Source of the DNA: Cytobacillus oceanisediminis 2691 | Lineage (GTDB): Bacteria; Bacillota; Bacilli; Bacillales; Cytobacillaceae | DNA: 64,000 nucleotides | NCBI RefSeq assembly: GCF_000294775.2 | Contig: NZ_CP015506.1 | Span: 5,059,501 to 5,123,500 of the forward strand | Direction: 5' to 3' | Shown: positions 50,317 through 58,364 of the stretch, in pieces | Position numbering within the stretch: position 1 is the stretch's first letter | How the letters are laid out: each line of letters starts with the position of its first letter | Position numbers and translations under genes: made by a program | The notes under the pieces: model-generated | The model's database searches: none | What the model was told of the DNA's origin: nothing | Seen by the model: only the letters and a program-made list of their open reading frames with translations

Positions 50317-51459
50317 TCAACGATGCTGCACTTCTTTTGCAAGAGGTATCACTTTTTCCAGAATGCCGATGATCGTGCCCGCTCCTGATTTCATCGGATT
50401 AATGCGCAGTCCATATTCCTTCAGCTCGGGCTGTGCTTCCAAAAAGCTGCCGGAAACTCGGTAAATCATCGGGATAATTTCATATTTTGATTCCGCCCCA
50501 ACCGGATGAGTGGCCGCCCCATGCTCATCACTGATGCTGATCACTCTTTGGGCAATCGGATCTTCGAGTTCTACAATGACATTTTTGGATTGGGCATTCG
50601 TCATGTAGGCGGCGCGAATCCCGTTCACAGCCCCTTCATTCAGACGGCGGCAGAGCTCTTCCACCTGCTCGTTTTGAATAGCCAGCGATACAGGTGCAAA
50701 TGTCATCATTCTTAAAAGCTCCATGGCTTCGTAGCCCTGAACCTGGCCGCCGCCCGAGTAGTTATAGTGATGCACCCGTTCGATGGCCTCTTTTTTGCCG
50801 GCAATGACCGCAATTCCTTCCGGCCCGAGAAGCTTAAATCCGGAAAAGGTTGAGTAATCCGCTCCTAATTCCACGCCAATTCCCTTTGTCTTCAACGCGC
50901 AATAATTGTCATCCACGACGATTGGAAGATCCGGGCGTTCTTCCTTCACGGCTTTGATGACTTCGGCCAATTGATAATGATCTGTCGGCTGCTGGCGTGC
51001 ATGCTGAATGTAAAAAACCTTAGGATTTTGATTACTTCTGATGGCCATTCTGACCTCCTCGAGGTGGTTGTAATCTGCCTGGACGGTTTTAATGCCCAAT
51101 ATCCTTAACGTTTCCTTTGTCGTCGTATAAACAGGTGCAGTGTGAATGAACATTTCATCTCCAGGAGACAAAAGCATGCTTAGAATATTGCGGATCGCGC
51201 CTGTTCCGGCTCCCCTGACAAGGGCGCAGTCTTCTGCTTCAAAGAAATCCGCCAGAACTCTTTCCACAAGATACGTCTGTTCCGGACGCTTATAAGCTGG
51301 AGAAACACCAAGGTCTCCCATTGAAAGAAATTGCCTGCCTTTGAAATAGCGGCTCATTCTGTCTACCAGTTTGAATTGTTTTTCCTGTGCTTCCTGTATC
51401 GATAGGCTTGGCAAAACTGATTTTGCGTACTTTAATTCAGCTCGGTTATATGTGGACAC
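50317..51459 (-). CDS. yhfS: YhfS-like PLP-dependent aminotransferase/lyase
   Basis: A 380-residue fold-type I PLP enzyme. The PLP lysine is expected in DYSTFSGFKLLGPEGIAVIAG, preceded by the Asp of LPIVVDDNYCALKTKGIG that contacts the cofactor; VRGAGTGAIRNILSMLLSPGDEMF (two parts) forms the phosphate-binding glycine loop. The start is a GTG at 51457-51459 that shares its first G with the TAG stop of php (TAGTG), so the two are translationally coupled. The E. coli YhfS homologue has no demonstrated reaction; cysteine-desulfurase/threonine-aldolase-like chemistry is possible. Confidence 0.87.
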   Translation of the reverse strand: MSTYNRAELKYAKSVLPSLSIQEAQEKQFKLVDRMSRYFKGRQFLSMGDLGVSPAYKRPEQTYLVERVLADFFEAEDCALVRGAGTGAIRNILSMLLSPGDEMFIHTAPVYTTTKETLRILGIKTVQADYNHLEEVRMAIRSNQNPKVFYIQHARQQPTDHYQLAEVIKAVKEERPDLPIVVDDNYCALKTKGIGVELGADYSTFSGFKLLGPEGIAVIAGKKEAIERVHHYNYSGGGQVQGYEAMELLRMMTFAPVSLAIQNEQVEELCRRLNEGAVNGIRAAYMTNAQSKNVIVELEDPIAQRVISISDEHGAATHPVGAESKYEIIPMIYRVSGSFLEAQPELKEYGLRINPMKSGAGTIIGILEKVIPLAKEVQHR

Positions 51460-52376
51460 TATGATCGCTCCCTTATTGAAAAAGCTCTGGATGGATTAAC
51501 GGTCAGGAATTGATGAAGAATGCTTTCCGGAACTCCTGATTCTTTCAATCTTGGAATAAAAGTCTCCAGCACAAGTCCATATCCCGGTCCTCCGTGCTTT
51601 TTCCAATGCGACCTGCGGGTTAAGTCTGCTGAAAGAAGAATTTGCTTTTCAAGCCCGAGGTTTATGAAATCCAGGAGGAAAGCGGCTCTTTCTTCATCGG
51701 GACGGTAATTATTTTTTCCGATCGTATCAAAAGCGATATAGGCTCCTGTTTCCAAAACAGCCAGAACCTCGTCTTTATTCGGGTTAAGGTCCTGATGGCC
51801 GATGATGATCTGATCAGCCGGAAGGCCATGCTTTGTCAGCAGCTGCACCTGCTCAAGCCCGAGTGTTCCGAGCGTTGTATGAGTGGTCACCGGAAGGCCG
51901 GTTTCGGCTCCAGCCATAGCGGCACCAATTAAGAGCTCACGTTCAATCGGCTTCATTTCATTTTTGCTAGTGCCCACTTCCCCGATGACACCCGGGAGAA
52001 TGCCCGTTTCGGCAATCCCTTCCTTGGCTTCTTTTATAAAATGCTGTGCAAACTGCTCCGCATTCCAGCCGTCTGCAAAATGGGGGATATAAGGATCTTT
52101 ATAGAAGCCTGTGCATGTAATAAGGTGAACCCCTGTTGCCTCACTCAGCCTTTTTAGCACATGAGCATCCCGGCCCATGCCGTCATTCGTCACTTCCACC
52201 ATTGACCTTCCGCCGAGACGATAGAAATCCTCCAGTTCCTCACGCATGCCCTGTTCATCATCCAGTATGGTATCCGGATCTTTTTTCACTCGCGAAAGGT
52301 CAATGGAGAGATGCTCGTGAGCCGAGCAAATCCCCAATTCTTCCGGAGCAATTTTTCCAAGTACGGTTTGTATCAT
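51459..52376 (-). CDS. php: Phosphotriesterase homology protein
   Basis: A 305-residue binuclear zinc amidohydrolase of the PTE/Php family. Metal ligands are visible as CSAHEHLSIDL (HxH), GVIGEVGTSKNEM (the position of the bridging residue, with Glu in place of the carbamylated Lys seen in PTE), TTHTTLGTLGLEQ, IIGHQDLNPNKDE and LLSADLTRRSHW (Asp). Php proteins are lactonase- or ester-like enzymes whose natural substrates are mostly unknown. Here it sits between the transporter and PLP genes of the yhf-type operon. ATG 52374-52376. Confidence 0.88.
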   Translation of the reverse strand: MIQTVLGKIAPEELGICSAHEHLSIDLSRVKKDPDTILDDEQGMREELEDFYRLGGRSMVEVTNDGMGRDAHVLKRLSEATGVHLITCTGFYKDPYIPHFADGWNAEQFAQHFIKEAKEGIAETGILPGVIGEVGTSKNEMKPIERELLIGAAMAGAETGLPVTTHTTLGTLGLEQVQLLTKHGLPADQIIIGHQDLNPNKDEVLAVLETGAYIAFDTIGKNNYRPDEERAAFLLDFINLGLEKQILLSADLTRRSHWKKHGGPGYGLVLETFIPRLKESGVPESILHQFLTVNPSRAFSIRERS

Positions 52377-52409
52377 GGCTGTCCACTCCGTTCTCTTTAT
52401 TTGGTTCCT

Positions 52410-53702
52410 TTACTGAGGTATGTTCATGATTCCAAGTGCAACCAGGATATTAGCAATGATTCCGACTGCAATGGCACCCACAGGGCCGACCGCAATACGG
52501 ACAATTGGGCGTCCTGCCGCTTCATTCAGCAAATAGAATCCGGCGATGAAGAAGAATCCGAACCCCGGTGCAATCGCATTAGCAGCATTTGCTCCACCGA
52601 TCAAAAGGGCTACTTCCAGAAGCTTGGTCATCGCACTGCGGATATTTTCTCCGGAATTACGCACACCGGGATATTTATCAAGGAATCTCGCAATTGAACT
52701 TAATAGCATAACTTCAATGAAAATAATAATGACCCCGCCGATTAAAGCCACCCAAACATTCGGGGAGAAAAATCCGACGACGAAAATGAGCGTAAATCCG
52801 ACCGGGCTGTATACGCCTGTTGCAATTGCTGTACTGGCTACAAGCGGAATAAAACCTAGTGCACGGGCAGCCGCTGCAATTCCGGCATCTGTTGCTTTGC
52901 CTTCCGCTAATAGATTTAGAGAAATCGGATCTCCTGCCATGATCCATAGATTCGTAGCAGCAGCAATAAGACCGCCAATAATCATAAAGAACACGACATT
53001 TTTTCTGATTTTCGCCACTTTGTCACTGAATACTGCGGCAAGGTCGATGGAAGAGCCTTCTTCTGCCTTTTCCTTCATGGCAAATACAAGAAGGAAGATC
53101 ATTCCTGTAATAAGGGCCATTCCTTCCTGGTTCAGTGTTACTGTAGTTCCTGAAATCGTAAGGACTCCGCTTTCATTCAGCCAGACAGCGAGCTGGCGGA
53201 TCAATGCTGATACGATAAACGTAATAACCCCTTTTTTCACGCTGAACTGCATGGCAACCGCAAGCGCCGGGAATGCCATAAACGTTACGACAACCGGTGT
53301 TCCAACCGCTCCCATAGCTTCAAGGAAATTAAGCGGCAGATAATCAAACAGCTTCACAAAGCCTTCGAGTCCGATTAACAGCCCTGCTCCATAAGCACCG
53401 CCAATCACAGCCGCAAGCGGTGTTCCCCATTTATTTTTCGGTGTCAGCAAACCGATAATATCTGTTCCCAGCAGGATACTGTGAACGAGGATGATACTGG
53501 CCGAGAGTGTAAAAGGTATTCCAAATCCGATTACAAGGCCGAAGCTCATCGCAAAGGCAGTGAAGGCAAGATCCCTTCTCTTCATCCTGCCTTCCACATG
53601 TTCGGAGACAATTGGACGAAGCCCATCATTGAAAACCGCAATATTCATATTGGCCAAAACAGCAGCAACGGCACCAATCAGGATAATTAACGTCATTTCC
53701 AT
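52410..53702 (-). CDS. yhfT: YhfT-like membrane transporter
   Basis: A 430-residue protein with about 11-12 hydrophobic segments, homologous to E. coli YhfT. Conserved-looking loops are NIAVFNDGLRPIVSEHVEG near the N-terminus, DIIGLLTPKNKWGTPLAAVIGGAYGAG (two parts), IAAAARALGFIPLVASTAIATGVYSP (two parts) and FLDKYPGVRNSGENIRSAMTKLLEVALL (two parts). The family is specific to yhf-type operons and is presumed to import the pathway substrate. GGGGGAAAAAG precedes ATG 53700-53702. Confidence 0.86.
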   Translation of the reverse strand: MEMTLIILIGAVAAVLANMNIAVFNDGLRPIVSEHVEGRMKRRDLAFTAFAMSFGLVIGFGIPFTLSASIILVHSILLGTDIIGLLTPKNKWGTPLAAVIGGAYGAGLLIGLEGFVKLFDYLPLNFLEAMGAVGTPVVVTFMAFPALAVAMQFSVKKGVITFIVSALIRQLAVWLNESGVLTISGTTVTLNQEGMALITGMIFLLVFAMKEKAEEGSSIDLAAVFSDKVAKIRKNVVFFMIIGGLIAAATNLWIMAGDPISLNLLAEGKATDAGIAAAARALGFIPLVASTAIATGVYSPVGFTLIFVVGFFSPNVWVALIGGVIIIFIEVMLLSSIARFLDKYPGVRNSGENIRSAMTKLLEVALLIGGANAANAIAPGFGFFFIAGFYLLNEAAGRPIVRIAVGPVGAIAVGIIANILVALGIMNIPQ

Positions 53703-53729
53703 TTCTTTTTCCCCCTCAGATAAAATGGA

Positions 53730-54089
53730 TTAGCTTTTATTCTTTAAAGCTTTGATAATCATAGGCACTGCGGTCTCTTTGTGGTCAGCTGTAAATCCAA
53801 ACGCTTTCTTCCCCTCATTGACAGCGATTACAATTTTCTCCTCAACAGGCTTTTTTCCTGGCATGGAGACGGTCTCGCAATTTGGCTTGCCGAGTAGTGC
53901 AATCGCCATGGCCAAAGCTCCGCCGCCTCCTGTGTGGCAGGCTCCCACATAATAATCTGCCTGTCCCGTCTTAACAGCCATCGCAGCCTCCAGATCCGAC
54001 TTGACCATCGTCGTTATGCTGCTATCAAGCTCTTTTATCAAGCTCTCAATCTCTTTTTTATCAACCTGTCCGCCAACTACAATTTTCAT
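53730..54089 (-). CDS. yhfU: YhfU-like protein (DUF2620)
   Basis: A 119-residue soluble protein of the DUF2620 family, with a glycine-rich core (MKIVVGGQVDKKEIESLI, YYVGACHTGGGGALAMAIALLG, EEKIVIAVNEGKKAFGFTADH). The compact alpha/beta shape and the invariant GACHTGGGG suggest a small binding or transport-accessory subunit for YhfT; no activity is known. I use the ATG 54087-54089 with GGAGGAAATT upstream, 1 bp after yhfY ends; a longer frame to 54122 would overlap yhfY. Confidence 0.87.
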   Translation of the reverse strand: MKIVVGGQVDKKEIESLIKELDSSITTMVKSDLEAAMAVKTGQADYYVGACHTGGGGALAMAIALLGKPNCETVSMPGKKPVEEKIVIAVNEGKKAFGFTADHKETAVPMIIKALKNKS

Positions 54090-54090
54090 C

Positions 54091-54465
54091 TTAATTTCCT
54101 CCTTTGTTGATTTGCAGTACATTTGTGTAATGTATGACCAGAAAATCGATTTCTTCTTGGGGGAGCTGATTCTTCCATAGCTGCTGTACGTAATCGATTT
54201 CTTTTATTGCCACTGATGCTTCTAGTGACTGTTTAACTTCATCCAGCAAGGCAGGATGGGGAGCCTCAACCTGTTCACCCTTTTCAATTCTCGTCAGAGC
54301 TGTCGGCAAATGGGTGAAAAGCATTTCAGCTCCATCTATAGCATCTTTTTTCAAGTGTGACTGTAAATGCATAAACGCTAACGTGCTTATATCAGCTGCT
54401 TTGGTACTGACAACAGATGAAGCTAAAAGAATGTCCATTCTTTCTTTCAATTGATTTAAATCCAT
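54091..54465 (-). CDS. yhfY: YhfY-like PRD-domain protein
   Basis: A 124-residue, almost all-helical protein with a single PRD-like domain (TLAFMHLQSHLKKDAIDGAEMLFTHLPTAL, as two parts, then EEIDFLVIHYTNVLQINKGGN). The VIHYTNVL end and the LxxHL element fit PTS-regulation domains, whose histidines are phosphorylated by PTS proteins in antiterminators. Here there is no RNA-binding or DNA-binding part, so its role is probably regulatory or structural. It follows yhfZ by 67 bp across a second operator-like site. Confidence 0.8.
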   Translation of the reverse strand: MDLNQLKERMDILLASSVVSTKAADISTLAFMHLQSHLKKDAIDGAEMLFTHLPTALTRIEKGEQVEAPHPALLDEVKQSLEASVAIKEIDYVQQLWKNQLPQEEIDFLVIHYTNVLQINKGGN

Positions 54466-54483
54466 GTTTAATTCCCTCCAGAA

Positions 54484-54501
54484 TACAGTATTTAGTATAT
54501 T
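54484..54501. promoter_or_regulatory. Second probable YhfZ operator
   Basis: TACAGTATTTAGTATATT matches the palindromic site in the yhfZ promoter (TACAGTTTTTCGTATATT, minus strand of 55494-55511) at 16 of 18 positions. It lies in the only gap of the operon, between yhfZ and yhfY, and could allow separate control of the enzyme genes. Confidence 0.55.
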
Positions 54502-54532
54502 AGTGCTGATAAGAAACTAGAACTTCAGTTTC

Positions 54533-55465
54533 TTAATAGTGAGGATACTTGTTTCCTTCCTCCACCAGCCTTTGGGTCTCTTCCACTTTATTAAACTGGA
54601 GGAGCTGGATTTGTTCCCTGATATTTGTTCTTTCACTTTCTATGACAATGGCTGCTGTGGTTGCTTTTATGGCCAGTTCCTTTGCCTTTTTTGATTTAAA
54701 GTCAGAGGAGGCAAACGTTTTTAGCGCCCTCGCTTCATCTGCATTCCAGACCGCTGCATCAATACTGCCGTTTTTCAGCATATTGAAAAGCTGCATATAG
54801 TCCACCTTTATCAGTTCAACCTTGTGCTTTTCACATTCAAGGAGGGTAATATTTGCCTGGTCGGCAGATGAATAATCAATTCCTATCTTCATGCCATCAG
54901 TAATCTCGCTGTTTTTGCTATCTGAAAAAAAGACTCTATGGGACGTTACATAGGTCTCCAGTCCAAGTGTTTGGAGAATTTCCAGGCCCTCAAACTCCTG
55001 CACTGCCTCTTCTGCCGCCAGCTGAGACATGATCGCAAAATCGTAGCGCCGGGTTTTTAATGATTCGATCCGCCTTCTCGCTCCTCTCATATAAGCAAGG
55101 CCAGACTTTTTGTTGATTTCCTCAAACCCTTCGACAATGCCAGTCGCCAATCCCTCATACTTGCGGGAATAAGGCAGCGGCATTACGCCCATCACTGGTC
55201 CGATCCCGGCAATCTCATACAGCAGGTTGATGTCCCTCTTCTTCAGAAAGGTCCCAAGATGCCCTCTGGATTCAAGAGCTATGGCATGCAAATCTTCCAG
55301 CACTCTTAATGCCCCCTGAACAGTTCCCCGGCCCAAGGATAGCTTTTCCGTAAAATCACTTACGCGGGGGATTCTCTCTCCCTCAGAAAACTGAATAAGC
55401 TCCTTTGCAATAAACTTTGCAGCCAGCCCATTCTTTGAATATAAACTTTCCCAAATACGGCTCAT
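54533..55465 (-). CDS. yhfZ: YhfZ-like transcriptional regulator (wHTH plus ligand-binding domain)
   Basis: A 310-residue regulator. The N-terminal GntR-like winged helix (FSEGERIPRVSDFTEKLSLGRGTVQGALRVLED, as two parts, residues about 28-60) is followed by a bilobed binding-protein-like domain (GPVMGVMPLPYSRKYEGLATGI, RYDFAIMSQLAAEEAV, GMKIGIDYSSADQANITLLE, LKNGSIDAAVWNADEARAL). That layout matches E. coli YhfZ. It heads the operon and presumably represses it until the pathway ligand binds; a palindrome overlaps its -10 box. GAGGTATTAC precedes ATG. Confidence 0.87.
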   Translation of the reverse strand: MSRIWESLYSKNGLAAKFIAKELIQFSEGERIPRVSDFTEKLSLGRGTVQGALRVLEDLHAIALESRGHLGTFLKKRDINLLYEIAGIGPVMGVMPLPYSRKYEGLATGIVEGFEEINKKSGLAYMRGARRRIESLKTRRYDFAIMSQLAAEEAVQEFEGLEILQTLGLETYVTSHRVFFSDSKNSEITDGMKIGIDYSSADQANITLLECEKHKVELIKVDYMQLFNMLKNGSIDAAVWNADEARALKTFASSDFKSKKAKELAIKATTAAIVIESERTNIREQIQLLQFNKVEETQRLVEEGNKYPHY

Positions 55466-55492
55466 AATGTAATACCTCTTTACCTTTAATCA

Positions 55493-55516
55493 ATATACGA
55501 AAAACTGTATATTATA
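55493..55516 (-). promoter_or_regulatory. yhf operon -10 box overlapped by a palindromic operator
   Basis: ATATAC-N8-GTATAT (55493-55512) overlaps TATAAT on the minus strand (complement of 55511-55516), 46 bp before yhfZ. A repressor bound here would block initiation; no strong -35 box is seen. Confidence 0.6.
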
Positions 55517-55642
55517 AGTGTAGCGGTTATTTTTTATTAATTCAAGAGTTTTCTAACTTTTCCGCAATTTAATATTGCTAATTTCCTTTATTCTTCTTAG
55601 ATAGGGGTTTCGCTTGTAAATGAGTCTGTTGATTTCCACCGC

Positions 55643-55760
55643 GGACAATTAGTTCGCCATGTCCAGACTCCATCTCTCGGGTTTCTGCTTCTCCTGTCCG
55701 AAGGGGCTTCAGGTTCGGACTCAGCCACTCAGGTTTATCCTTTTTCTGTCCAAATGTGAA
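55643..55760. repeat. Diverged 52-bp hairpin units related to the array at 32248
   Basis: TGTCCGAAGGGGCTTCAGG (55695) continues with TTCGGACTCAG and is followed 52 bp later by TGTCCAAATG (55747). The preceding 52 bp (from 55643) keep only the GACTCC and GTTTCTGCTTCTCC parts. Orientation and period match the abg array. Confidence 0.7.
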
Positions 55761-55802
55761 CCCCTCCATTCAGTTATCTCCTCATAATTGGGGGTTGGTA
55801 CG

Positions 55803-56609
55803 TTAGCAGCAATCCCAATTATAAAGAACATCTGTAAAATTCTTCTTCCGCAAATCCTCTTCCTTAATAAAGAAGTTGGCAACACCGCTGTCCCCAAACA
55901 TCAGCTCAATATCATCGTCCGTATCCGCCTGGAATAGCAATATCTTATAATCACCTGTTGGGTCCCCTTTTTCTCTAGGATCCTGCTGGGTGAAGTAGGG
56001 ATAGCCGCCAACTTTATGGCCCTCTGCACCTAATTCCTCGGAGTAAAGCTCATATAAATCCTCATAATCCGGATGATCGATGGATTCAAATAAGTCAATT
56101 TTGACCATGTCCTCAAATCGGAAATCCTCAGCAGGTACAGGAGCGAACTTAAGGTTAAAAATCATCTTTGCTTCCTGGACTATCGGATCATATTCATCAC
56201 CTAAATCAGGCATATACGAAAAATCTGTCACAAGGTCTGACTCATCTTTCACGCCATTTGGATGATAAACAACCCGAAAATTTTTTTGATCAGCCGGGTT
56301 ATCAAAATCAAGTCCGTACATATCATCAGCCGGCGAGAGATAGAATTGAAGAATTCCGCTCTCAGGCATAGGCTCAATGTGAGGAACTTCTTCGAAATTA
56401 ATTTGCGCAAATAGATTCATATAATTTCCCTGCTCATCCTTTGGATGTTCGCTCGTTTTTGGAAGGTAGGGCTTTCCTCCGAACTTGCTTTCATAAAGTG
56501 TGGTCTCCCCTCTTTCTGCATATATGCAGACAAACGATTTAACTGTTTTTTCTAATTCGCTCCGATGTTTTTCAAATTCCTTAGGCAGCTTTAAAGATTG
56601 ATTTCCCAT
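55803..56609 (-). CDS. ywqG: DUF1963 / YwqG-like protein
   Basis: A 268-residue cytosolic protein of the DUF1963 (YwqG) family. Landmarks are SKFGGKPYLPKTSEHPKDEQGN, LFAQINFEEVPHIEPMPESGILQFYLS, GGYPYFTQQDPREKGDPTGDYKILLFQAD (the last two as parts) and a terminal DSGVANFFIKEEDLR. Its function is unestablished; in Bacillus it is often near polymorphic-toxin or immunity genes. Start ATG follows GGAGGAAAAA. An unknown small gene lies 20 bp upstream, so the two may be co-transcribed. Confidence 0.85.
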   Translation of the reverse strand: MGNQSLKLPKEFEKHRSELEKTVKSFVCIYAERGETTLYESKFGGKPYLPKTSEHPKDEQGNYMNLFAQINFEEVPHIEPMPESGILQFYLSPADDMYGLDFDNPADQKNFRVVYHPNGVKDESDLVTDFSYMPDLGDEYDPIVQEAKMIFNLKFAPVPAEDFRFEDMVKIDLFESIDHPDYEDLYELYSEELGAEGHKVGGYPYFTQQDPREKGDPTGDYKILLFQADTDDDIELMFGDSGVANFFIKEEDLRKKNFTDVLYNWDCC

Positions 56610-56629
56610 ACTTTTTCCTCCTGTTTCTC

Positions 56630-57034
56630 TTAATTGGTAAGTTCATCCCAAAATTCAGCTATCCATTGTTCTAACTCCGTTGTTATTTCTTGTGAAGATT
56701 CATCCAGAAGCTCCCCAAACAACTTGCTTCCAGGGATTTTTTTCGATACCGGCATTCCAAGAAAAAAGTATTCGCATTCCCAAATTTTAATAATTTTTAA
56801 ATCTATGAGATCCCCTCTTTTATCAGAAATCCCCAGTGAAATGGAGGAACTGTATCCAGGCTGGAAAACATCTCTGCCCTCCTGATTTAATTCAGCCTCG
56901 AGTTTCAGGCCTTTCTTTGAAAAAGCCGCTTTATTCTCTCTTAGAAACTTTTCAATTTGTTCTTTTAGTTCCTTTTCAATACTATGAATCTTCCCCTTTA
57001 ACTCTGAAGTGAATGTCCTGTGGAAATATTTCAT
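56630..57034 (-). CDS. Uncharacterised protein, 134 residues
   Basis: I do not recognise a family. The protein begins with a long amphipathic helix (SELKGKIHSIEKELKEQIEKFLRENKAAF, two parts), then a beta-rich part (FQPGYSSSISLGISDKRG, LKIIKIWECEYFFLGMPVSKK) and an acidic helix (ESSQEITTELEQWIAEFWDEL). The start is uncertain: ATG 57034 is used, with ATG 57052 and 57091 in the same frame and no clear ribosome site for any. Its place 20 bp before ywqG suggests co-transcription, possibly as a small immunity-like protein, but that is only a guess. Confidence 0.55.
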   Translation of the reverse strand: MKYFHRTFTSELKGKIHSIEKELKEQIEKFLRENKAAFSKKGLKLEAELNQEGRDVFQPGYSSSISLGISDKRGDLIDLKIIKIWECEYFFLGMPVSKKIPGSKLFGELLDESSQEITTELEQWIAEFWDELTN

Positions 57035-57113
57035 AAAAACATCTTCTCTCATCAAAAATAAACAGAATATATGTAAATTCGCCAGCCTCATCCATTCTTC
57101 CTATCTGCAGAAA

Positions 57114-57142
57114 AAAAGAGCTGCTATAAAGCAGCCCACATT
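57114..57142 (-). terminator. Terminator after the soluble PAS chemoreceptor
   Basis: The minus strand reads GGCTGC-TTTATA-GCAGCT-CTTTTTTTCTG directly after the stop at 57146. Confidence 0.8.
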
Positions 57143-57145
57143 TTC

Positions 57146-58075
57146 CTATAAAATACTCTTAAAACCCTTCGCCTGTTCATCTAGCTTTCTTGCAGCTTCC
57201 CCGATATCTTTAAAAGCAGATACAGCATGTTCATTATGAACCTGGTTTTCACTTATGCCTGACTGTGATTGCAGAGTTGCGTCACTAATTTTGTTGATTT
57301 CATCTGATATTCCTTTGATGTGGGCACTGACTTCCTGGATGGAGTCCTGCACCCGGTTTGCGAGCTTTCGCACTTCTCCGGCAACGACGTTGAAGCCTCT
57401 GCCATGTTCGCCGGCACGTGCTGCTTCAATAGCTGCATTTAATGCCAGGAGGTTCGTTTGGGCCGCGATTTCACGGATTGTTTTTACGATGCTGCCGATG
57501 GATTGTGCCTGTGATTTGAAAGAATGGAGAATTTCCAGGTTCCCTTTGGACTCATAAACGAGCTTGGCTATTTCCTGAGCTGCCTCTTTGCTTCTTTCAA
57601 TTCCAGCTTTTGCTTTTTCACTAAGGGCTTCTGACATTGCCTGAAGCTGGAATGCTACCTGCGCTGTATTTGTTTCCCTTTCTGTAATATCCGTAGCAAC
57701 CTTTACAACACTTTCTACACTGCCATCATTCCCAAATACCGGTGTGTAAGTCGCTTCGAGCCAGATAAGATCTCCTTGCTTGTTCACACGCTGAATTTTT
57801 TCCTGAAAGCTTTTGCCATTGCGCAGATTTCTCCAAAGCTCCTGATATTCCCTGCTGGCGGCAAATTCAGGGGTGCAAAATTGCTTATGCATCATATTTG
57901 GCATTTCTTCTGCACGATATTTGACAGTGCGGGCAAAATTCTCATTTGCCCACAGCACTTTCCCGTTACTATCAAATTCAATCATAGCCAGAGAATTTTC
58001 AATTGCAGCCAAAACAGCTTCTTTTTCAAGAACCTGTGTGCTTTTAAAATGACTAGGCTTATAAGTTGTAAGCAT
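57146..58075 (-). CDS. Soluble PAS-type methyl-accepting chemotaxis protein
   Basis: A 309-residue cytosolic chemoreceptor without membrane segments. The PAS domain, residues about 20-135, shows [21 protein letters not shown], the PAC-like [22 protein letters not shown] and ATDITERE. A short signalling domain follows, with [20 protein letters not shown] and [20 protein letters not shown]. It resembles Aer2/YoaH-like short receptors that sense redox or a diffusible cytosolic signal. HAMP and methylation helices are shortened compared with the 581-residue receptor at 46073. The preceding 58076-58364 has a GGGGACTGGTCCC element and no gene. Confidence 0.9.
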   Translation of the reverse strand: MLTTYKPSHFKSTQVLEKEAVLAAIENSLAMIEFDSNGKVLWANENFARTVKYRAEEMPNMMHKQFCTPEFAASREYQELWRNLRNGKSFQEKIQRVNKQGDLIWLEATYTPVFGNDGSVESVVKVATDITERETNTAQVAFQLQAMSEALSEKAKAGIERSKEAAQEIAKLVYESKGNLEILHSFKSQAQSIGSIVKTIREIAAQTNLLALNAAIEAARAGEHGRGFNVVAGEVRKLANRVQDSIQEVSAHIKGISDEINKISDATLQSQSGISENQVHNEHAVSAFKDIGEAARKLDEQAKGFKSIL

Positions 58076-58118
58076 GCTCTTCCTCTTTTCAAAAAAGGTT
58101 GTCAGAACATATCCCTAC

Positions 58119-58133
58119 AAGGGGACTGGTCCC
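58119..58133. repeat. GGGGAC/GTCCC element
   Basis: GGGGACTGGTCCC at 58121-58133, a compact relative of the GGGACA/TGTCCC elements at 38645 and 61781-61839. Confidence 0.4.
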
Positions 58134-58364
58134 ATGTAAGTGCTGGCCGGTTGCGCTACTAGCTCGAATTCATTAAAGCGCCCATATCTACTTGAATTCC
58201 CATTGCTTCCAACTTGTCCCGCATGTAAGGCTATAGTACTAGCATCGGTCAGTCATCACAATTCTCAATGCTCTGCTTTCATTTATACTGAAAATTCAAA
58301 TAATTAATTACTAAGACCCATGATTCCCATAATTAGTAAAAGTAGAATAGAACTGTAAGAGATT

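Noticed and set aside
58076-58260. Cyclic-di-GMP riboswitch before the PAS chemoreceptor
   Set aside because: Some matching words (GTAGCGCAACCGGCC) are present on the minus strand, but the conserved core and paired helices of the known class could not be fitted.
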